Shown: positions 6,769-13,714 of the stretch, piece after piece
Layout: every line of letters starts with the position of its first letter
Numbering within the stretch: position 1 is the first letter of the stretch
From: Sedimentisphaerales bacterium
GTDB taxonomy: Bacteria > Planctomycetota > Phycisphaerae > Sedimentisphaerales > SG8-4
Assembly: GCA_016932895.1 (NCBI GenBank)
Contig: JAFGCA010000559.1
Location: forward strand, 1-14,225
Direction: 5' to 3'
DNA length: 14,225 nucleotides
Translations under genes and position numbers: made by a program
The notes under the pieces: generated by a model
The model's input: only the letters and a program-made list of their open reading frames with translations
Databases searched by the model: none
What the model was told of the DNA's origin: nothing

Positions 6769-7028
6769 TCCGGGTGTTCTCGCATGCACGTGAACACGTG
6801 GAGAACCAGCTCCACGCGGTCGTTCAAATCGAGCTTGCGAAACAGGCGCGTCATATGCGTGCGCACCGTAGGCAGGGAAATGCCCAGCTCGCGGGCGATT
6901 TGCTTGTCCGACTTGCCGTGTATGATCGAGTTGGCAATCTCAGCTTGCCGTGGCGGCAAACCCAGGTGCTCCTTGAGCTGGCTCCACTCCTGGGCGGAGA
7001 GCAACTCTGTATGTGTGGTCGCTACCAT
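6756..7028 (-). CDS. Stand-alone LuxR/GerE-type DNA-binding protein
   Basis: The 90-residue product is essentially a LuxR-type helix-turn-helix: LPPRQAEIANSIIHGKSDKQIA followed by ELGISLPTVRTHMTRLFRKL, matching the family pattern (LTxRExEVL, G-S-K-IA, LxIS-xTVxxH, KL). There is no receiver or ligand-binding domain, so its activity must be controlled by its level, a partner, or its short N terminus. It should bind DNA as a dimer. The ATG at 7028 is chosen because a near-perfect AAGGAGGT lies just ahead of it (spacing about four bases); an upstream ATG at 7052 would place that site inside the coding sequence. It converges on the sigma factor gene and is divergent from the 280-residue gene, with a perfect palindrome between them. 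Confidence 0.9.
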   Translation of the reverse strand: MVATTHTELLSAQEWSQLKEHLGLPPRQAEIANSIIHGKSDKQIARELGISLPTVRTHMTRLFRKLDLNDRVELVLHVFTCMREHPEICG

Positions 7029-7181
7029 CCTACCTCCTTGTTTCGGAAGCAACCAGTGGGGCAGCCATGCCCCGGACGAGCCGACACGTCCCGGCGCGCC
7101 CCGTTTGCTTACTATCCCTCGGGTTCCTTATCCAGTCGCAAGTGTTATTATGAGATTCAGGCAGGCCGCGTCAATTAGGGG

Positions 7182-7193
7182 AAATACGTATTT
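7182..7193. promoter_or_regulatory. Perfect 12-base palindrome, candidate operator
   Basis: AAATACGTATTT is a perfect palindrome in the 277-base space between the divergent LuxR-type gene and the 280-residue gene. A related motif, CAATACGTGTG, occurs at 7268-7278, so AATACGT is present twice, about 85 bases apart. The rest of this intergenic space shows no convincing -35/-10 pair. Confidence 0.4.
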
Positions 7194-7305
7194 TTAGCGG
7201 CAAAACGGGAGTTTGTCGAGCCCGCGAGGGCCGAACATGGCCCGGGCCAAGGCGTATACAAGGGGGGCAATACGTGTGTGTTTTGTGTGAAAGGGCATCG
7301 CCGTC

Positions 7306-8148
7306 GTGGTAGATCGAGTTGAACTGAACGACAACAGGCAGGACATTCTGAGCCATCCGAAGCGCCGCGACCGGATCCACATCTTGACGATCGATCCCAT
7401 TCTGGCGACGGATATTTCGGAGAGAATCCACTCGGACAAACGCTTGAAGCGTTGTCGGCTGTTTCGCGCGCACGCGGCGCACGTACGAACCGCCATCGAG
7501 GAAATCGAGCAGATGGCCGTGGAGACGGTCGGCTCGCGCCTGTTGATCTTTGACGTACGGCGGGTGACGCTTCCCAAGCTGCGTGGCATCTTCAACGCCA
7601 TCGTCGGGTACAATCGCCGGGATTTCAATCATCTCTGCTACACGATCTGTATCGGTGATGGTCCCGTGAACCTGTTCCAAAATGGCAAGGCCCTGGAGGT
7701 GTTTCTTCCGTATCTATCTTCACATCGGGTGGATTACCATCCGGCGGTCTTCTTCTACGACCCGTTTCTTCACTACGAGATAAACGAAATCGAGGTGCGA
7801 GGCATTGACGAACAGTTTGTGATTCCCAACGTGCTGCCGCGCCGGCTGATTCCCTATTTCCAGAACGGCGACAACGTGGATGTTTCGAAGATCCGGCGGT
7901 ATTTTCGGGCCGTCGACAAAGACGAGGACGTCAGGAAGGAAAGACGGCGGACGTTGAAACGCTTGTACAAGCGAAGGTTCGTCGCCCAGTTCCCCGAACG
8001 CCAGGAACAGATGACCAGCTTGCTGTCCCGGGACGGAGTGCGGGTGGTGACCGAGAAGCTGAATTTGTATCCCCTGTACTTTGAGGACTGGGTCTACACC
8101 CTGATCCAGAAGGCGCGAACGAACGCGTCAGCTCCTCGATCGTCGTAG
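7306..8148 (+). CDS. Conserved-looking soluble protein of unknown function, 280 residues
   Basis: I do not recognise a characterised family. The product has no signal peptide and no membrane segment. Residues 23-105 alternate beta-like and helical stretches (IHILTIDPILA, then SRLLIFDVRRVTLPKL) in a way that recalls a receiver-like alpha/beta fold, but the phospho-acceptor arrangement of response regulators is not evident. The middle is aromatic-rich (HRVDYHPAVFFYDPFLHYE, about 143-161), and residues 205-238 are strongly basic (KERRRTLKRLYKRRF). Start is GTG at 7306 with GAAAGGG about ten bases ahead; no better in-frame ATG exists nearby. Coding character (third-position GC, absence of low-complexity) is good. 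It is divergent from the LuxR-type gene, so the regulator is a natural candidate for its control. That link is inference. Confidence 0.75.
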   Translation: MVDRVELNDNRQDILSHPKRRDRIHILTIDPILATDISERIHSDKRLKRCRLFRAHAAHVRTAIEEIEQMAVETVGSRLLIFDVRRVTLPKLRGIFNAIVGYNRRDFNHLCYTICIGDGPVNLFQNGKALEVFLPYLSSHRVDYHPAVFFYDPFLHYEINEIEVRGIDEQFVIPNVLPRRLIPYFQNGDNVDVSKIRRYFRAVDKDEDVRKERRRTLKRLYKRRFVAQFPERQEQMTSLLSRDGVRVVTEKLNLYPLYFEDWVYTLIQKARTNASAPRSS

Positions 8149-8327
8149 GCCGGCGCTTGTCACGCTGTGCCTATCGCCTTGCATGCCATGGTGACCTGAG
8201 CCGCGGAAACGCTTCTGTCGTCAAGCCTCGCGCCTCTTCGAAGCGCTCATCCTCATTTTTGGCGATCGCGTCTTGACCTGGCGCGGTCGATGAATTCCTC
8301 GCACCGACACGTCACCGATTCCTCTCG

Positions 8328-8347
8328 GCCTGGCCCCGCGGCCAGGC
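8328..8347. terminator. Strong GC hairpin downstream of the 280-residue gene
   Basis: GCCTGGCC (8328-8335) pairs perfectly with GGCCAGGC (8340-8347) around CCGC. It lies about 180 bases after the stop at 8148. No T tract follows, so it may be a weak terminator or a leader structure of the next gene. The rest of 8149-8675 holds no protein-like frame. Confidence 0.3.
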
Positions 8348-8471
8348 GCCGGCGAGACCCGTTCATCTGACGCAATTCGGTTCCGCACGGATGTTATCGG
8401 AACCCGGCCAGCGGCGGCGGCAGGGGGACGGTGCCATCGGTTTTTCTTGGCGGTGTTATACGCGATGGGAC

Positions 8472-8500
8472 TTGCGTAAGAGCGCGCGGGCCGGTAAACT
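8472..8500 (+). promoter_or_regulatory. Candidate promoter for the GH57-GT5 gene
   Basis: TTGCGT (8472-8477) and TAAACT (8495-8500, four of six matches) are 17 bases apart. The start of transcription would be near 8507, giving a leader of about 170 bases. The match is moderate; spacing and position carry the call. Confidence 0.35.
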
Positions 8501-8675
8501 CAAGAAGCTGGTTTGTTGTTTTGATGAGGTGTGTCTTGAGCCGGTTCGCCGTCGTACAACCCAGTTCTGGCAAGGGAGGCGTCCGCGTGGTCATGGCCCC
8601 TCGATACGTGAAACAAGGATGTCTCCGTCAACCGCCGTTGCCTGGTCCGGTTGCGCATCATGGGAGCGAACGGTA

Positions 8676-11426
8676 ATGCCTCTGGTGACGCTGTGCTTGC
8701 GATTGCACCAACCGGTTCGGTTGAGCCCGGACGAAAGCACGTCTCTGTGGAGCGAGAAGAACCGGGAGATCTTCGTCCGGCAGGCGGAGCGCTGCTATCT
8801 TCCTTCTCTGCGTCTGTTTGCCGACCTGGTCGGGTCGTATCCGGACTTCCGGGTCGCGTACGCCTTATCGGGGACGTTTCTGGAACAGGCCGAGCAGTTT
8901 CAGCCGGAGGTGATCGGGGCCCTGCGCGGGTTGCTCGACGCGGCCAGTCACAACCGACAGGTCGAATTCTTCGAGCAAACGTATTACCACTCGTTGGTGT
9001 CCGCTTTTTCCGACCCGCGCAAGACGGAGTTCCAGAACCAGGTCTCGCTGCACCGGCAGAAACTGCACGACGTCTTCGGCGTCAAGCCCACCACCTTCGC
9101 GGATTCGTACCTCCTCTACGACAACGAGATCGCCAACCTCGTGGCCGACATGGGATTCAAGGCCATTCTGTGTGAACCGAGTGACAAGCTGCAGGACGTT
9201 CTCGCGCATGCGCCGGCCGCCTGCAACCGGGTCTTTCGGGCCCGGGGACGCAAGGGTCGCCCTCGGAAACTGGCCGTTCTGCCCCGCCACGTCGAACTGA
9301 GCCAAAAGCTGATGTCCGGATCGGGCGGTGCGTCCATGACGGCCGGCGCGTATGCCGAGTGTCTCGAACAGGTCGGCGGCGAAGTGGTTGTGCTTGTCTG
9401 TGATTTGCCGCTGGTTCCCGAAGGCACCCTGGCCTGTCACGAGATGTCCGAGTTCTGGAAGGCGCTGCCCGAGGCATTCACGAAGCGCGTCGACGTCGTG
9501 CCGGCCAATCCGACCGAGGTGGCGGAGTGGTTCCAGATTACCGACTGTCCCATGGTCGACCGCGTCGGCACCACGGACCTTTTTCATACGAATGGCACGG
9601 GCAAGCCGGCGGTGCTCCCGTCGCGGGGCCAGCACATGCTGTTTCGGGCGCTTGAGGACCTGGAGAAAGACGCCACCCGCGCCGGCGGCGAGCTGCTGCG
9701 CCGATTCCGGTATCTGACGACGTCGGATCATCTTCTCTGTCTGAACGCCGCGCGCGACGCGGACAGCGCCGGGGGCGGCGTGGCCTGCCCCTATGATTCG
9801 GTGACTACGGCGACCTATACTCTGACGCGCGCCGTCGACGCGCTGTCGCAGGAGATCAAGAGCTTCAATATCCTCAAGAAGAGCGCGCAGACTCCCGTGA
9901 TCATCGTCACGCCGGAGACCGGTCGGCTGCCGTCGGAGGGAATGGGTCAGTTCGCCAAATACGTCTCGGGCAAGAGCGGGGGGCTGGGGGAGGTCATTTC
10001 CGCTCTGTGCAAGGGCCTTTCCGAGCGCCGGATTCCCGTGCATCTGATCACGATCAACCTGAGCCGGCGCTTTCGGGAGGAGGCCGGCCTCAGCGAGGCC
10101 GAATGGACCCAGAAAAGGCACCATCTGGACCCTGAGAACGTGCACCTGGTCAGCTCGTCGATCTTCGAGGGGTACCGCAGCGCCTACGACGGGGCGCCGC
10201 TGGCCAACGCCGCGGAGTTCCAGAGACAGATCGTGAACCATTACATCAAGGAGATTCGCAGCCGCTACGAAGGCCGGGCGATCCTGCACACGAACGACTG
10301 GATGGCCGGCGGCGCCGCCGTGGCGTACGCCAGCCTGCGGGGAATCCCCGTTCTGCACACCGTCCACAACACGCACACCGGTCATCTGCCTCTGGATATG
10401 CTCTACGGCGTCAACCTGCAGAAACTCTGGCCCGCCCTGTACCTCTCGCCCGATCCGTACCGCGGATGCATGGATTCCCAGGCCACGGCCATCAAGAACG
10501 CCACCAGGATCAGCTACGTGGGGGAGAAGTTCCTCAAAGAGGTCGTGGAGGATTACTTCGTCGACCGCGCCATCATCCCGTGGAGCGTGCGGGCGGAGAC
10601 GAAGGCCAAGTACCACAGCGGGGCCGCATTGATCATTCCCAACGGCATATCTCCCGATGTCTATCCGGAGAACCAGGCGGAGAATCCGGACCCGGACAGC
10701 CCGCAACTGGCCCGGGCGTATGGTTTGGACGACGGCATTGTGGAGGCCAAGAAACTCAACCTGGCCAAGTTTCAGAAGCTCATGGGGCTGGCGGTCGATC
10801 CCGAGGCGATTCTCCTGTTTTGGCCGTCGCGGCTGGACCCGGTCCAGAAGGGGATCGAGCTGCTCGAAGAAATCGCCCTTCCGTTCATCGGTCAGTATTG
10901 GGACGTCCAGATCGCCGTGATTGCGGACCCCGTGGGCGGGAACCCGGCGCACGCCGACATCATGGGGCGGATCGCCTTCACCTCCGGGGGCAGGATCGCT
11001 TATCGCCGCTTCGATCAGGATTTGAGCACGCTCGGGTACGCGGCCGCCAGCGACGTCTTCGGCGCCTCGCTCTACGAGCCCTTCGGGCAGATCGACGTCG
11101 TGGGCAATCTCTATGGAGCCACGGCAACGAACCGGGACACCGGCGGCTACAGCGATAAGATCACCCCGCTGAACCTGCGCGCCTGGGGCGCCCCCATCGA
11201 CGACGGCAACGGCGTCCTGTTTCGCGATTACAATGCCAGCGGGCTCTGGTGGGGGCTGGCAACCACCGTCGAGCATCATCGCTACTTCCGCCAGCACCCC
11301 AAGGAATGGGAAAAGCAGGCCCGGCGGATCATGAAGGACGCGCGGAACAAGTGGAGCCTCGACAACATGGTGGCACGGTACCTTACGGCCTACGAGGGGC
11401 TCAACGACAAGAGGCCGCTGGTGTGA
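8676..11426 (+). CDS. GH57-like domain fused to GT5 glycogen synthase
   Basis: The 916-residue product has two parts. Residues 1-390 resemble a GH57 alpha-amylase-type barrel: LRLHQPVRL at the start (HQP 11-13), EFFEQTYYHSL (97-107), FADSYLLYDNEIA (141-153) and a later VVVLVCD ending at Asp243. In active GH57 amylases the third block reads FRNTEL with Glu as nucleophile; here it is Tyr145, so hydrolysis looks unlikely although the acid/base Asp may be kept. Residues 405-916 are a GT5 glycogen/starch synthase transferring glucose from ADP- or UDP-glucose to a growing alpha-1,4-glucan: KSGGLGEV (433-440), HTNDW (538-542), IPNGIS (654-659), PSRLDPVQKG (717-726), EPFG (801-804) and RDTGGYSDK (820-828). 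A separate GT5 enzyme is about 480-500 residues, so this is a true fusion. The ATG at 8676 has GGGAG nine bases ahead and starts right at the GH57 fold; the open frame upstream is not protein-like. Confidence 0.93.
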   Translation: MPLVTLCLRLHQPVRLSPDESTSLWSEKNREIFVRQAERCYLPSLRLFADLVGSYPDFRVAYALSGTFLEQAEQFQPEVIGALRGLLDAASHNRQVEFFEQTYYHSLVSAFSDPRKTEFQNQVSLHRQKLHDVFGVKPTTFADSYLLYDNEIANLVADMGFKAILCEPSDKLQDVLAHAPAACNRVFRARGRKGRPRKLAVLPRHVELSQKLMSGSGGASMTAGAYAECLEQVGGEVVVLVCDLPLVPEGTLACHEMSEFWKALPEAFTKRVDVVPANPTEVAEWFQITDCPMVDRVGTTDLFHTNGTGKPAVLPSRGQHMLFRALEDLEKDATRAGGELLRRFRYLTTSDHLLCLNAARDADSAGGGVACPYDSVTTATYTLTRAVDALSQEIKSFNILKKSAQTPVIIVTPETGRLPSEGMGQFAKYVSGKSGGLGEVISALCKGLSERRIPVHLITINLSRRFREEAGLSEAEWTQKRHHLDPENVHLVSSSIFEGYRSAYDGAPLANAAEFQRQIVNHYIKEIRSRYEGRAILHTNDWMAGGAAVAYASLRGIPVLHTVHNTHTGHLPLDMLYGVNLQKLWPALYLSPDPYRGCMDSQATAIKNATRISYVGEKFLKEVVEDYFVDRAIIPWSVRAETKAKYHSGAALIIPNGISPDVYPENQAENPDPDSPQLARAYGLDDGIVEAKKLNLAKFQKLMGLAVDPEAILLFWPSRLDPVQKGIELLEEIALPFIGQYWDVQIAVIADPVGGNPAHADIMGRIAFTSGGRIAYRRFDQDLSTLGYAAASDVFGASLYEPFGQIDVVGNLYGATATNRDTGGYSDKITPLNLRAWGAPIDDGNGVLFRDYNASGLWWGLATTVEHHRYFRQHPKEWEKQARRIMKDARNKWSLDNMVARYLTAYEGLNDKRPLV

Positions 11427-11460
11427 CGGGAGTGCCGCCGGGCCAGCGTCTCAGCCGACG

Positions 11461-11512
11461 TCCGCGACTGCCGCAGCGGGGCCACGCGGAGAATTCGTGA
11501 ACGTTATTCACG
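11461..11512. terminator. Weak hairpins after the GH57-GT5 gene
   Basis: TCCGCG (11461-11466) can pair with CGCGGA (11485-11490), and CGTGAA (11496-11501) pairs with TTCACG (11507-11512) around five bases. Neither is followed by a T tract. They are the only candidates for ending the upstream transcript before the cold-shock promoter. Confidence 0.25.
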
Positions 11513-11602
11513 CCGATTGACAGCCAGGTTTCGACCGGCAAACAGCGGAAATCCCATCGCGAAACGAGAGGGGAGTGGCGAGTGCTTTTTCGGAGATTTT
11601 TG

Positions 11603-11632
11603 TTGACAAATGGTCACTTGCTGATGTAATAT
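11603..11632 (+). promoter_or_regulatory. Promoter of the cold-shock gene
   Basis: A perfect TTGACA (11603-11608) is followed after 18 bases by TAATAT (11627-11632, four of six matches) inside an AT-rich stretch with a seven-T run. Transcription would begin near 11639, which gives a leader of about 100 bases before the GTG start. Long untranslated leaders are typical of cold-shock genes, where the leader acts in temperature-dependent mRNA stability and translation. Confidence 0.65.
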
Positions 11633-11709
11633 TTTTTTGACTTTGGACGGGGATGTGCTTTGCTCCCTCAGAAGTGGTCCCTGGCCGGAATCGTTGTTTC
11701 GCCGTTTTT

Positions 11710-11739
11710 GTAGTACCGAGGGACGAAGGAGTAGTACCG
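11710..11739 (+). repeat. Duplicated GTAGTACCG in the cold-shock leader
   Basis: The nine bases GTAGTACCG occur at 11710-11718 and again at 11731-11739, exactly 21 bases apart. The second copy ends on the G of the GTG start codon, and the ribosome site GAAGGAG (11725-11731) lies between the copies, sharing one base with the second. A role in translation control is possible but unproven. Confidence 0.5.
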
Positions 11740-11942
11740 TGAGCAAAGGTAAAGTGAAGTGGTTTGACGCCAAGAAGGGGTTCGGCTTTATCACGCCGGA
11801 CGATGGGGGCGAGGACCTGTTCGTGCATTTCTCGAATATCGAGGCCGACGGGTTCAAGTCGCTTCTGGAAGGACAGGAAGTGGAGTATGAAGTTGGCGAA
11901 GGGAGGAAAGGACCTCAGGCCACGCAGGTGCGAGCGTACTGA
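11739..11942 (+). CDS. csp: Cold-shock domain protein (CspA family)
   Basis: The 67-residue product is a complete single cold-shock domain. RNP1 is KGFGFI (13-18) and RNP2 is LFVHF (27-31), with [10 protein letters not shown] at the start; these aromatic residues bind single-stranded RNA or DNA. Length matches the family (about 65-70 residues). It acts in the cytoplasm as an RNA chaperone. The start is GTG at 11739, giving the canonical N terminus SKGKVKWF, with GAAGGAG seven bases upstream; an upstream ATG in the same frame would add 34 unrelated residues. The gene is a self-contained unit with a consensus -35, a leader of about 100 bases and a strong terminator 38 bases after the stop. Whether this copy is cold-induced or constitutive cannot be told from the coding sequence. 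Confidence 0.97.
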   Translation: MSKGKVKWFDAKKGFGFITPDDGGEDLFVHFSNIEADGFKSLLEGQEVEYEVGEGRKGPQATQVRAY

Positions 11943-11979
11943 GTGGAACGCCTTTGAGTCAACCGGGTCGAGGGTTAAG

Positions 11980-12005
11980 GGTCCCGCAAAACGCGGGACC
12001 TTTTT
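11980..12005 (+). terminator. Intrinsic terminator of the cold-shock gene
   Basis: GGTCCCGC (11980-11987) pairs perfectly with GCGGGACC (11993-12000) around AAAAC, followed at once by TTTTT (12001-12005). This is the best-formed rho-independent terminator in the window. Confidence 0.9.
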
Positions 12006-12114
12006 CATTGCGCCCGGGAAATACAGGGTGGTTTGCGGTCGGGAAAGCCTGGTTGCCCCCCGGCCCGGGAAGGACAGAGACAGCCGGTGGAACCGGAGCG
12101 GAGGGCGGGAAATG

Positions 12115-12128
12115 TAAAATGCATTTTA
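12115..12128. promoter_or_regulatory. Perfect 14-base AT-rich palindrome, candidate operator
   Basis: TAAAATGCATTTTA is a perfect palindrome, unusual in this GC-rich sequence. It lies about 90 bases before the start of the TrmO-like gene, in an otherwise gene-free stretch after the cold-shock terminator. A TATAAA overlaps its right end and could be part of a promoter. Confidence 0.4.
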
Positions 12129-12219
12129 TAAAGCACTGGGTGGTTTCAGACTCGTCGGCGGAGGCATTGCCCCTTCGGCCGGACCGCAAGTAGAACGCGT
12201 AAGTGAAGGAGTTCGTGGC

Positions 12220-12636
12220 GTGACAGAAGAGAGGGGTGTCCTATATCCCATAGGGCACGTAGAAAAGCAGGACGGGCAGACGAGGCTGCGAGTTTACCGG
12301 AAGTACGTCCCGGGGCTGCTGGGGCTGCACAGCTTCTCGCACGTGCACGTGTTCTGGTGGTTTGGTGAGAATGACACGCCCCGAAAGCGAGAGACCCTTC
12401 AAGTGCATCCGCGAGGCGATGAGGAGAATCCTCTGACCGGGGTTTTTGCCACGCGGGCGCCGGTGCGACCGAATCTGATCGCGACAACCCTGTGTCGGAT
12501 TCGAGGCATCGATGACGACGTCGTGCGGATCGACGATATCGAGGCCTTTGACGGTACGCCGATTTTGGACCTCAAGCCGTACATTCCGGCGCTGGACTGT
12601 CCGAAAGGGGACGTTCGCGTGCCGCAATGGGTATAG
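12220..12636 (+). CDS. TsaA/TrmO-like SAM-dependent methyltransferase-type protein
   Basis: The 138-residue product is a single TsaA (UPF0066) beta-barrel domain. Landmarks are PIGHVE (10-15), GLLGLHSFSHVHVFWWF (32-48), HPRGDEENPLTGVFATRAPVRPN (63-85, the SAM-site region of the family) and DGTPILDLKPYIP (111-123). In Escherichia coli the family member TrmO uses SAM to N6-methylate the threonylcarbamoyl-adenosine at position 37 of certain tRNAs; that enzyme is about 235 residues with a C-terminal extension, absent here as in many short homologues. The usual RPNPIG reads RPNLIA here, a departure in a conserved stretch, so tRNA substrate is not assured. Start is GTG at 12220 with AAGGAG eight bases ahead. 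It stands alone between two terminator-like structures. Confidence 0.88.
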   Translation: MTEERGVLYPIGHVEKQDGQTRLRVYRKYVPGLLGLHSFSHVHVFWWFGENDTPRKRETLQVHPRGDEENPLTGVFATRAPVRPNLIATTLCRIRGIDDDVVRIDDIEAFDGTPILDLKPYIPALDCPKGDVRVPQWV

Positions 12637-12662
12637 AGTCCTGCGGGCGGATGTGCTGCCTG

Positions 12663-12691
12663 ACGCCCCGCGAGAGATTTTTGCGGGGCGT
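12663..12691 (+). terminator. Terminator-like hairpin after the TrmO-like gene
   Basis: ACGCCCCGC (12663-12671) pairs perfectly with GCGGGGCGT (12683-12691) around an 11-base loop, 26 bases after the stop. The downstream side is T-rich (TTCCTGCTTTGCCTTT) but not a continuous T tract. Confidence 0.6.
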
Positions 12692-12704
12692 TCCTGCTTT
12701 GCCT

Positions 12705-12733
12705 TTGACGATTGCGAGCGGATCGTGGATACT
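12705..12733 (+). promoter_or_regulatory. Promoter of the DUF3568 gene
   Basis: TTGACG (12705-12710, five of six matches) and GATACT (12728-12733, four of six) are 17 bases apart, directly after the preceding hairpin. Transcription would start near 12740, about 39 bases ahead of the ATG. Confidence 0.5.
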
Positions 12734-12778
12734 TCGTCCGTGGTTAGATTTGGCAACAGACAATTCAAGGGGACAAAG

Positions 12779-13180
12779 ATGCGAACGCAGGTTGCGTTGT
12801 GGTTGCTGCTGACGGGATTGGCTTGCGGATGCGCCGGTTGTCTGGCGGTGGCCGTGGGGGCCGGTGCGGCCGGAACCGTTGCCTACATGGGCGGCGACCT
12901 TGAGACCGATGTGTCCGAGGACATCGATACGCTCTACGCCGCCAGCCGCAAGGCGCTCGATGACCTGGGACTCAATATCATCGAGGGCAAAGGGGGCAAG
13001 GATGCGCTCTCGGCCACCCTCGTGGCACGCGATGCCGAGGACAAGAAGGTCCAGGTCAAGCTAAAGTCCATCTCCGACGAAATGACGGAACTGTCGATTC
13101 GCGTCGGCGTCTTCGGCAACGAAACCAAGTCGCAACTGATCTACAACAAGATCCTGAAGAACCTCGACGCGGTGGAGTAG
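12779..13180 (+). CDS. DUF3568 family exported, probably lipid-anchored protein
   Basis: The 133-residue product has an export signal (MRTQVALWLLLTGLACGCAGC) with three cysteines at 16, 18 and 21. Cys16 preceded by TGLA, or Cys21, could be the lipidated residue, but neither box is ideal. The mature part matches the DUF3568 pattern: GAGAAGTVAY (27-36), a GDLE turn, an alpha/beta domain with TLYAASRKALDDLGL, and the ending IRVGVFGNETKSQLIYNKI. Family members are small periplasmic or outer-membrane-associated proteins of unknown function found in Planctomycetes and several Gram-negative groups. The ATG at 12779 has AAGGGG six bases ahead. It appears monocistronic, with its own promoter, and converges on the next gene. 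Confidence 0.88.
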   Translation: MRTQVALWLLLTGLACGCAGCLAVAVGAGAAGTVAYMGGDLETDVSEDIDTLYAASRKALDDLGLNIIEGKGGKDALSATLVARDAEDKKVQVKLKSISDEMTELSIRVGVFGNETKSQLIYNKILKNLDAVE

Positions 13181-13201
13181 TTGCCGTTCGCGCGGAGGGG
13201 G

Positions 13202-13215
13202 CGGGCGGTCGCCCG
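13202..13215. terminator. Small hairpin between convergent genes
   Basis: CGGGC (13202-13206) and GCCCG (13211-13215) flank GGTC in the 43 bases between the DUF3568 stop and the opposing stop at 13224. It is short and has no T tract, so its role as a terminator is doubtful. Confidence 0.25.
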
Positions 13216-13223
13216 GCGTGCGA

Positions 13224-13622
13224 TCACTCCTCGCCCTTGTCCTTGCGGAGGGCGCGAAGCTGTTTCATGATCTCGTTGATGCGCCATTCGAGAGACGAGA
13301 GAATCCAGAATTCAAAGTGCGCCACGCGCATCTGCGAATGGATCAGGTAGATGATCTTGATGGAAAGGGCGACGGTGGCAATCTCGATCATCAGCAGGCG
13401 CCACTTTTCTCCCCCAACGATGGAGACCACCAGAGACACGAGGATGACGATGATAAACACGGCGTTGATGATCTTGGCCTGGGTCTTCGGCACGCCGCCG
13501 ATCTTGCCGACGATGGCCCGGACGCGTTCCTTCTCCTTCTGAAAATGCTCCAGCTCCTTGCGGAGGTCTTCGAGTTCCTCTTCGATGTGTTCGTGCTCGT
13601 GCTGCTGAGGTTCGTCCGCCAT
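13224..13622 (-). CDS. Coiled-coil membrane protein of unknown function
   Basis: The 132-residue product begins with a His/Glu-rich stretch and a charged helix likely to form a coiled coil (about residues 9-36, EHEHIEEELEDLRKELEHFQKEKERV). Two membrane helices follow, at about 52-71 and 76-95. The C terminus is amphipathic and ends in a charged segment (MKQLRALRKDKGEE). The helices are linked by only a few residues, so N and C termini should both face the same side, probably the cytoplasm. I cannot name the family. The ATG at 13622 is preferred because GAGAGGG lies about six bases ahead; an upstream ATG at 13664 would add 14 poorly conserved-looking residues. It lies 92 bases downstream of an HtpX-like gene on the same strand and may share its transcript, which would suit a membrane-quality-control role; that is a guess. 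Confidence 0.75.
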   Translation of the reverse strand: MADEPQQHEHEHIEEELEDLRKELEHFQKEKERVRAIVGKIGGVPKTQAKIINAVFIIVILVSLVVSIVGGEKWRLLMIEIATVALSIKIIYLIHSQMRVAHFEFWILSSLEWRINEIMKQLRALRKDKGEE

Positions 13623-13714
13623 GCAGGCCCTCTCAATACTGGCTTTTTGGTCCAACCGATTCACCTTGTGTCAACAGCAGCTTAGCGTCTCCGGCGGAGT
13701 TTTTCAAGGCCGGG

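Noticed and set aside
8391..8675. In-frame extension of the GH57-GT5 protein by 95 residues
   Set aside because: Arg- and Cys-rich, unlike the rest; the GH57 fold begins right at the ATG at 8676, which has a good ribosome site.
8865..11297. Antisense open frame of about 810 codons opposite the GH57-GT5 gene
   Set aside because: Long only because the real gene is GC-rich; the translation shows no domain and the opposite strand is a confident two-domain enzyme.
12121..12195. 24-residue open frame starting in the AT-rich palindrome
   Set aside because: Its ATG is inside the palindrome, it has no ribosome site and no recognisable feature.
13669..13674. Perfect TTGACA on the minus strand ahead of the coiled-coil membrane protein gene
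   Set aside because: No -10-like hexamer lies 15-19 bases downstream, so I do not call a promoter.
13691..13706. CTCC-GGC-GGAG followed by five T on the plus strand
   Set aside because: The stem is only four base pairs and both neighbouring genes are on the minus strand, so there is nothing for it to terminate.
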